Assembly: GCA_934167835.1 (NCBI GenBank)
Contig: CAKPLZ010000013.1
Span: 1 to 18,552, forward strand
DNA length: 18,552 nt
Direction of reading: 5' to 3'
Source: an uncultured Clostridia bacterium
GTDB taxonomy: Bacteria > Bacillota > Clostridia > TANB77 > CAG-508
Position numbers and translations under genes: made by a program
Shown here: in pieces, positions 12,894 to 17,337 of the stretch
How the letters are laid out: each line of letters starts with the position of its first letter
Numbering within the stretch: position 1 is the first letter of the stretch
The notes under the pieces: generated by a model
Databases searched by the model: none
The model's input: the letters and a program-made list of their open reading frames with translations, nothing else
What the model was told of the DNA's origin: nothing

Positions 12894-12914
12894 ACAACTA
12901 ACTGTTTGACTATT
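12881..12914 (-). terminator. Intrinsic terminator after the 16-aa peptide gene
   Basis: On the minus strand, AATAGTCAAACA pairs perfectly with TGTTTGACTATT around six bases, followed by six T. It makes the peptide gene a discrete transcript of roughly 100-150 nt. Confidence 0.88.
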
Positions 12915-12929
12915 ACTATTAACTTTATA

Positions 12930-12980
12930 TTATTTCCAACCGCCCCAGTAGCCAAGTGCTTTCATTATCCATTCCCACAT
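12930..12980 (-). CDS. Sixteen-residue Trp-rich peptide (MWEWIMKALGYWGGWK), candidate signal or membrane-active peptide
   Basis: This very short ORF has features of a real gene. GGAGGTGG lies just before the ATG, a perfect terminator follows the stop by about 15 nt, and the previous gene is closed by its own terminator, so a transcript devoted to this ORF is implied. The product has four Trp in 16 residues, one Tyr, two Lys and a Gly-rich end, with no leader sequence, no cysteine and no double-Gly site. It would be amphipathic and membrane-seeking. It lies between a Spo0A-like response regulator and an AgrC-like multi-pass sensor, the place an autoinducer peptide gene would occupy. Alternatives are a leaderless bacteriocin, a toxin or a small membrane protein modulating the sensor. 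I do not recognise a described family. Confidence 0.7.
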   Translation of the reverse strand: MWEWIMKALGYWGGWK

Positions 12981-13027
12981 ACTTTACCACCTCCATTCTG
13001 GTTAAAAATAGAATGATTTCGTGTATC

Positions 13028-13054
13028 ATTGTATTTAAAATTTTTTAATACAAT
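13028..13054. promoter_or_regulatory. Palindrome ATTGTATT-11 nt-AATACAAT upstream of the peptide gene
   Basis: The 8-bp arms are perfect inverted repeats, and the AT-rich centre is itself nearly symmetric. On the minus strand one arm contains TACAAT, a possible -10 for the peptide gene, with about 45-50 nt to the ATG. It may be the operator where the local response regulator or another factor controls the peptide. I see no clear -35. Confidence 0.4.
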
Positions 13055-13090
13055 AAAAAAATACCACCTAATCTACTCAGATTATGTGGT
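13055..13090 (-). terminator. Intrinsic terminator after the response regulator
   Basis: On the minus strand, ACCACATAATCT pairs with AGATTAGGTGGT (one mismatch) around GAGT, followed by A and seven T. It closes the regulator transcript about 60 nt after the second-frame stop at 13153. Confidence 0.85.
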
Positions 13091-13152
13091 TTGGTGGATG
13101 AAAAAATATGCAAATATATGCACAAGGCTTTTAAAGGCAAAAAAATAAGAGG

Positions 13153-13420
13153 TTATATAAGCCTTCTTATTTTCTCCTCGTAATAATATATAAATTCAGT
13201 TGGTGTTGGCACCCCTGTTTCATGATTTATTCTCGCTTTATAGTGTTTTAATAAGTCTTCTATTGAAGATAATCTCCATGCATAGTTTATGGATGTTTGC
13301 ATTGCCCTACTTATAGTGCTATTTACTACTTTGTATTTATTTGCCAAGTAATAGAAAACCGACTTGTCGTCTATATCCTTATTGCCTATCAGATAAAAAA
13401 TTGCCTCTTCTAAATATTTG
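13153..13420 (-). pseudogene. Displaced Spo0A_C-type DNA-binding domain of the response regulator
   Basis: In the frame reached by skipping one base (plus-strand G at 13420), the reading continues KYLEEAIFYLIGNKDIDDKS, then VFYYLANKYKVVNSTISRAMQTSINYAW and ends TPTEFIYYYEEKIRRLI. This matches the Spo0A C-terminal domain in pattern: H-x-K-x-x-x-YL-x-EA-I, then the LY-x-x-IA-x-K-x-x-T-x-x-R-x-x-x-A-I-x-x-A-W helix-turn-helix, then a final T-x-x-EFI helix. The upstream frame supplies GIPNHLKRQ, the sequence that precedes it in Spo0A. The two parts therefore form one gene (13153-13948) interrupted by a single extra base. It could be a real mutation, an assembly error, or recoding; I cannot tell which. 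Confidence 0.8.
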
Positions 13421-13948
13421 CTGCCGTTTTAAATGATTTGGTATTCCAATTAAATCCATTTCATTTTTTATCATTTGTTTAATCTTCTCTTCATCTTCAA
13501 TTGAAGCCTGTCCCTCTTGTTTTTGTTTGCTATTTCCATTACTTACGATATCTCTTATGGAAATCATTGAATTTATTACCATTTCTGCACTATAGTCATT
13601 TTGTTTTTTATAGAATATAAAATCCACTCCGAGTTTTCTCACAAGATTGTAAATAATAGTTGATGCAACATTTGTTGTTACAATAATTAGAGGTTTACTA
13701 TCTAATTTTAATTTCTGTAGTTCTTTCAAAAACATTAGACCAGAACCTTCTCCATTGTGTAGTTCTAAATCTAAAATTATTCCTTCAGGCATATAGCTTT
13801 TCACATATTCAATAGCAGTAATGCTTGAGTTTGTAGCTTTTACAAGTTTTACATCATTCTTAAGTTTAATACATTCATTAAAATTATTAACCTCTATCTC
13901 ATTATCTTCTATTATTAGAATAGACATTGGTCTTTTAATGTCTGACAT
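13379..13948 (-). CDS. Response regulator receiver domain of a Spo0A-like regulator, frameshifted before its DNA-binding domain
   Basis: As read in one frame the protein is 189 aa. Residues 8-125 are a receiver domain: acidic pair E14/D15 in ILIIEDNE, phosphoacceptor D60 in GIILDLELHNGEGSG, T91/T92 in IVTTNV, and the conserved Lys at 114/115 in FIFYKKQND. A linker rich in Gln, Glu and Asn (135-155) follows, then KNEMDLIGIPNHLK, the start of a Spo0A_C domain, after which the frame is lost and the protein ends in an unrelated tail (FRRGNFLSDRQ). It is not Spo0A itself, since the receiver is divergent and spoIVB is not next to it. The ATG has AGGAGGT upstream. It probably partners the GHKL sensor at 11347-12849. 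If truncated, it could still titrate phosphate but not bind DNA. Confidence 0.85.
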   Translation of the reverse strand: MSDIKRPMSILIIEDNEIEVNNFNECIKLKNDVKLVKATNSSITAIEYVKSYMPEGIILDLELHNGEGSGLMFLKELQKLKLDSKPLIIVTTNVASTIIYNLVRKLGVDFIFYKKQNDYSAEMVINSMISIRDIVSNGNSKQKQEGQASIEDEEKIKQMIKNEMDLIGIPNHLKRQQIFRRGNFLSDRQ

Positions 13949-14001
13949 AGTAAAAATTACCTCCTACGTAAAAACTTTCGTTCGCTATGAACCTAATTAT
14001 T

Positions 14002-14022
14002 ACTATACCACATTTTTCGACA
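14002..14022 (-). promoter_or_regulatory. Promoter region of the response regulator with a perfect 0A-box heptamer
   Basis: On the minus strand, TGTGGTATAGT gives an extended -10 (TATAGT at 14002-14007), and TGTCGAA, the Spo0A binding consensus, lies just upstream at 14016-14022. An 0A-type site in the promoter of a gene for an 0A-type DNA-binding domain suggests autoregulation or control by Spo0A. One heptamer match is weak evidence by itself. Confidence 0.45.
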
Positions 14023-14032
14023 AATTTCTACA

Positions 14033-14068
14033 TTTTTTGCATTCTTTACATAATAAGAATGCAAAAAA
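14033..14068. repeat. Perfect 14-bp inverted repeat with an 8-nt loop between ftsZ-like gene and regulator
   Basis: TTTTTTGCATTCTT and AAGAATGCAAAAAA are exact reverse complements. The T/A runs form the outer stem on both strands. A transcript leaving the ftsZ-like gene would fold it, but no separate U-run follows, so it is an atypical terminator at best and could instead be a processing hairpin or protein site. Confidence 0.6.
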
Positions 14069-14076
14069 TACTATTT

Positions 14077-15027
14077 TTAATTAATTCCTGTTGCAATAAC
14101 AGTAACTATTGTTTCATTTTTCATTCTTTCATCAATTACAGTTCCAAATATAATGTTTGCATCTGGATCAACTTTATCATTTATTATTTGAATTGCAGAA
14201 TTTATTTCACTTAGTCCTAAGTTTTCTCCTCCTCTTACATTGAATATAACACCTTTTGCATTATCAATTTTATTCTCTGTTAATGGATTTTCAATGGCTT
14301 GTCTTACTGCATCTTCCAAAGTATCTCCTTCTCTTGCTTTTCCTATTCCCATATATGCTTTTCCTTTATATCCGAAAATAGTTTTTATATCAGCGAAATC
14401 TATGTTTATTTCTCCAACTGTTGTAATCAAATCTGTTATACTTTGAATTCCTTGTTTTAAGATACTGTCTGCAATTTCAAAGGCTTCGCCTATTGGTGTT
14501 TTATCGCCAACAACCTTTAACAAATTATCATTTAGAACAACTATTAAAGCATTAACATTTTCTCTTAATTTTTCAATACCTGCATTTGCTCTATTTGCTC
14601 TTTTTTTGCCTTCAAAAAGAAATGGCTTTGTTACAATTCCAACTGTTAAAATATTCATTTTCTTTGCAACCTCTGCAATTACTGGAATAGCACCTGTTCC
14701 AGTTCCTCCGCCCATTCCTGCTGTTAAAAATAGCATATCTGTATTTTGTAAAATTTTCTTAATTTCATCTCTACTCTCAATTGCAGCTTTTTCCCCAACA
14801 ATTTCATTTGCACCAGCTCCAAGGCCTTTAGTTGTTTCTTTACCAATTTGCAAAATGTTTTTAATCTTAGTTTTTCTTAAAATACTAGTTTCAGTATTTA
14901 AAAGGTAAGTTTCAATATTAGGCACATTATCATTAATCATCCTAATAACAGCATTATTACCTCCGCCTCCAACACCTATAACCTTTATTTTAACTAAACT
15001 ATCAACATTTTTATTTCCATTATTCAT
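14077..15027 (-). CDS. ftsZ: Divergent tailless FtsZ-like GTPase
   Basis: This 316-aa tubulin-like GTPase has VIGVGGGGNNAV (nucleotide-binding loop, about residues 17-27), the tubulin signature AGMGGGTGTGA near residues 104-113, DLIT, the synergy-loop sequence INIDFADIKTIF, GIGKA, and VFGTVID-type ending strands. It polymerises in other bacteria as the Z-ring. Here it stops at VTVIATGIN, the end of the globular domain, without the flexible linker and the conserved C-terminal peptide that binds FtsA and SepF. The segment NTETSILRKTKIKNILQIGKE is also divergent from the usual NTD-x-Q-x-L pattern. I choose the ATG at 15027 because AAAGGTGAT precedes it; a longer GTG reading from 15081 lacks a ribosome site. 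It stands alone, outside a dcw cluster, and is probably a second FtsZ paralogue. Confidence 0.85.
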   Translation of the reverse strand: MNNGNKNVDSLVKIKVIGVGGGGNNAVIRMINDNVPNIETYLLNTETSILRKTKIKNILQIGKETTKGLGAGANEIVGEKAAIESRDEIKKILQNTDMLFLTAGMGGGTGTGAIPVIAEVAKKMNILTVGIVTKPFLFEGKKRANRANAGIEKLRENVNALIVVLNDNLLKVVGDKTPIGEAFEIADSILKQGIQSITDLITTVGEINIDFADIKTIFGYKGKAYMGIGKAREGDTLEDAVRQAIENPLTENKIDNAKGVIFNVRGGENLGLSEINSAIQIINDKVDPDANIIFGTVIDERMKNETIVTVIATGIN

Positions 15028-15099
15028 ACTCAAAATCACCTTTCCTATTGCACCAAATATTGTGCTTTTAAAATTTAACACAAAATCTTGAAAAAGACA

Positions 15100-15351
15100 A
15101 GTGGTTTAGGAAAAAAATGTATTTTTTATGAAAGATTAGAAACTCCAATTTCTTACTTTCAACAATTTTATTTAATTTTAGTTATAGCACTTTAACCAGT
15201 TATAATGCCATCTAAAGCCCGCAAACGTAGAAAAAGCGCCACTACTCAAGTGGCGCCATACTAGTGGCGGAAAATTTTCGCCCTATTTCTCCTAATTTTA
15301 TTACCCTAAAACTACTTCCTGCTATTTTTTACTGTATCGCCTGCGAGCTTA
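15100..15351. repeat. Direct repeat copy A: 3' flank of the first FGE-domain gene
   Basis: About 250 nt from the gene end to AGTGGTTTAGG is nearly identical to 17081-17337, with scattered substitutions and one small indel. It contains the terminator hairpin and a second CGCCACTAGT half-hairpin, and ends just before the ftsZ-like gene. The noncoding flank was duplicated together with the gene, and stays conserved although it encodes nothing. Confidence 0.88.
15231..15256 (-). terminator. GC-rich hairpin and terminator after the first FGE-domain gene
   Basis: On the minus strand, GCGCCACT pairs with AGTGGCGC around five bases, followed by five T. Next to it CGCCACTAGT offers an alternative partner for the same arm. 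It lies about 95 nt beyond the variable region, in a position comparable to the hairpins that follow DGR variable repeats, so it may serve both termination and retrohoming. Confidence 0.8.
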
Positions 15352-15463
15352 CAGGTTTACATAAAGTGCTGAGCGGAAGGAAATGTCGCCGTCGCTGCCG
15401 CCTGGAGCACTGAGGTCGCGACTGCAAGCTGGACAGCTAGAACCATCGTTGTAGTAATTGCCG
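15349..15463 (-). pseudogene. Displaced C-terminus of the first FGE-domain gene
   Basis: After removal of the extra base at 15463, the reading continues RGG-NYYNDGSSCPACSRDLSA, then PGGSDGDISFRSALYVNL and stops at 15349. This aligns without gaps to the intact C-terminus of the second copy, RGG-LYGGDGFDSPASIRG, ending in SFRPSLYVNL. The gene product as read cannot include it. The insertion sits in GGC(C)GGC, immediately before the first hypervariable codon. Confidence 0.85.
15382..15459 (-). other. DGR-type variable repeat, copy 1
   Basis: Twenty-six codons at the C-terminus of the first FGE-domain gene. Aligned codon by codon to copy 2 (17368-17445), all 26 third bases are identical. Eighteen codons differ, by 26 nucleotides, all at positions 1 or 2 (for example AAT/CTT, AAC/GGC, AGT/GTT, GGC/TAC). 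That matches templated mutagenesis of AAC/AAT codons. Invariant anchors are GAT GGT, CCA GCT, CGC, CCA GGC and the following TCC TTC. No template repeat is found in the window. Confidence 0.85.
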
Positions 15464-16681
15464 GCCCCTGTAAACTCGCATACCTGAAAAGTAGGACTCT
15501 GTAGTCCATTCTCTACAGTTTCCTGCTACATCATATATATTCTTTGCTGAGTTTCTTTCGGTTGCTCCTGTTGTTAGTAAAATATCTTTTTTTGACCTAA
15601 AATATAGTTCTTTTTTATATGTTCCTGCAAATGCAGTAAAACTCCTCAAAGCACCTACATATTCTGCATAGTTTCCTCTGGTTATTTCAAATTCAGCATT
15701 GCTATAATTTCCCCATGCTATACTGTTTGTTACATTATGTCCTTCATCTTTTATGAAATCTAACATACTGTCCCAACAAGCTCCGGTACATAACATGCTG
15801 GTTGCTCCATAATTACTTGAATTGTATAAACTGTTTGATAAAGCTACTGCTCCTACTTCTCCAATATTACTCATGCTATCTCCCCATTTTACATAGTTAT
15901 ATGGGTACATGTCTTGTTTTATGCCTATTGGTGTGACACCTGATGAACTGGTTCTCTCAGTTTCACTTCCAGTCTCGTATCTTCCTATATAGAATCCTCC
16001 ATATTTATATATGCTCTTTGTTAAATTTTCGATTTGACTTGCTATTCCTGTTTTATCTGCTGTATCATTAGTTGAATCTGGTTCTGTATAATAAGTACTT
16101 TCAGTAAGGTTGGTACTTCTTGCATTATTTGCCCATTCTGATCTGTAAAAATTTGCTATACTAGTTTCGGTATCTTTTGGTTCTGTGGTTTTATTTACCT
16201 CTACCGGTATCCATACAAATTGATTGACTGCTGTTTTTATTTCTTTTGTTTCACTTTCACTTGGTAATTTTATTGTTTTATTATCCCAATCAACAGTTGC
16301 TCCTTCTGGTATATCATATATTACGAGTCCCTTTTCTACATCCTTTTCTCCTGTTGCATTTGATACTGTAAATCCTTTTGGAATTACTGCTGTTTGATAT
16401 TTTGATGTTTCTTTTGCTTTTTCACCTGCTTTTATTTCTGGTAATTTTACTTTACCTTCTAAATAATCCTCTATGCTCAAATAAGTTTTATCCCCTATTT
16501 TAATTTCAGACCCAACATTTGTTTCTGCATCTTGAGCTGATTTCCAGTTTTTTGTGGCATCTCCTGCTGACTTAAATAAGCCTGTGTTTAGTGCTACGCT
16601 TATGCTGACTGCTACTAGAATTAGCATTACTATAATTGTGATTATTAACGCTATGAGTGTTATTCCTTTTGTATTCTTCAT
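15437..16681 (-). CDS. Prepilin-like surface protein with FGE/C-type-lectin domain, DGR target, frameshifted C-terminus
   Basis: This 414-aa product begins MKNTKGITLIALIITIIVMLILVAVSI, a class III prepilin-like signal (basic, then G|ITLIA) and a single membrane helix. Position 5 of the mature part is Ala instead of the usual Glu. A linker follows, then a domain from about residue 150 with FVWIPVEVNK, YIGRYETGS, YPYNYVKWGD, TSMLCTGACWDSMLDFI, and NIYDVAGNCREW, the pattern of the formylglycine-generating-enzyme (SUMF1) fold used as a display scaffold by DGR proteins. No catalytic role is implied. The ATG at 16681 is set by AAGGAGG. One extra base at 15463 replaces the final 39 residues by a short tail ending RQLLQRWF. 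Arg also replaces the Trp in GNCWEW of copy 2. The product would be surface-anchored with a broken ligand-binding end. Confidence 0.85.
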   Translation of the reverse strand: MKNTKGITLIALIITIIVMLILVAVSISVALNTGLFKSAGDATKNWKSAQDAETNVGSEIKIGDKTYLSIEDYLEGKVKLPEIKAGEKAKETSKYQTAVIPKGFTVSNATGEKDVEKGLVIYDIPEGATVDWDNKTIKLPSESETKEIKTAVNQFVWIPVEVNKTTEPKDTETSIANFYRSEWANNARSTNLTESTYYTEPDSTNDTADKTGIASQIENLTKSIYKYGGFYIGRYETGSETERTSSSGVTPIGIKQDMYPYNYVKWGDSMSNIGEVGAVALSNSLYNSSNYGATSMLCTGACWDSMLDFIKDEGHNVTNSIAWGNYSNAEFEITRGNYAEYVGALRSFTAFAGTYKKELYFRSKKDILLTTGATERNSAKNIYDVAGNCREWTTESYFSGMRVYRGRQLLQRWF

Positions 16682-16844
16682 TGCTTTTTCCTCCTTAAAT
16701 TTTATTTTATATAACCTTTTGTTATATCTATATATTTTTAAAATTAACCTAATTGTACTCATGGTGGACATGATTGTCTTACCATATATATTTTGTACAT
16801 TAGATTAATTCTTAGTCTTTTATATTTTATATATAGTTTGTTTT

Positions 16845-16907
16845 TTATAAAATTATCGATATATATATATATATATATAGGGCCCCAAGGCTTTCAGCGT
16901 TTTTCAT
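16845..16907 (-). CDS. Possible 20-codon leader peptide containing an AT microsatellite
   Basis: Within the 5' leader of the first FGE-domain gene, GAAGGAG lies ten bases before an ATG that opens MKNAESLGAL followed by alternating Tyr/Ile codons and then SIIL, with stop at 16845. The Tyr/Ile part is encoded by a run of about ten AT units. A change in repeat number by one unit would shift the frame of the peptide. It may be a translated upstream ORF, or merely chance in an AT-rich leader; there is no second copy to compare. Confidence 0.35.
   Translation of the reverse strand: MKNAESLGALYIYIYISIIL
16859..16879. repeat. AT dinucleotide microsatellite
   Basis: An uninterrupted run of AT units about 21 nt long, adjacent to GGGCCC, located in the 5' leader between the promoter at 16970-16998 and the start of the first FGE-domain gene. 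It is self-complementary and slippage-prone. The rest of 16682-16844 and 16908-16969 is AT-rich leader without other recognisable elements. Confidence 0.85.
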
Positions 16908-16969
16908 TGGTTAGTTTCTCCTTCTTTTTGTTTCTTTTCGTGCTTTTGTTTTTTGCTTTTTGTAAAGCT

Positions 16970-16998
16970 AGTATATAATATTAATATTTTTCTGTCAA
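16970..16998 (-). promoter_or_regulatory. Promoter of the first FGE-domain gene
   Basis: On the minus strand, TTGACA (16993-16998) and TATACT (16970-16975) are spaced by 17 nt. Transcription would start near 16963, giving an unusually long leader of about 280 nt before the ATG at 16681. The stretch 16999-17080 up to the upstream repeat holds nothing else that I recognise. Confidence 0.78.
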
Positions 16999-17080
16999 TA
17001 CTTTTCATGTAAAATTTAAAAAGTCAAATTTTTATGGCTTTTGTTTAAAAATTGGGGGGACATTTTCAAAAATCATTGAC

Positions 17081-17337
17081 AGTGGTTTAGGAAAAAATTG
17101 TGTATTTTTATGAAAGATTAGAAACTCCAATTTCTTACTTTCAACAATTTTATTTAATTTTTATTAGTTATAGCACTTTAATCAGTTATAAGGCCATCTA
17201 AAGCCCGCAAACGTAGAAAAAGCGCCACTACTCAAGTGGCGCCACACTAGTGGCGGAAAATTTTCGCCCTATTTCTCCTAATTTTATTACCTTAAAACTG
17301 CTTCCTACTATTTTTTACTGTATCGCCTGCAAGCTTA
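17081..17337. repeat. Direct repeat copy B: 3' flank of the second FGE-domain gene
   Basis: Nearly identical to 15100-15351. Together with the coding similarity this defines a tandem duplication with a period of about 2 kb. Flank identity ends abruptly at AGTGGTTTAGG in both copies, marking the duplication boundary. Confidence 0.88.
17217..17242 (-). terminator. GC-rich hairpin and terminator after the second FGE-domain gene
   Basis: Same 8-bp stem GCGCCACT/AGTGGCGC with a five-base loop followed by five T on the minus strand, as at 15231-15256. The stem is perfectly preserved between copies. Confidence 0.8.

Noticed and set aside
15028..15081. Extended start of the FtsZ-like gene at a GTG
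   Set aside because: No ribosome site precedes the GTG, whereas AAAGGTGAT precedes the internal ATG at 15027.
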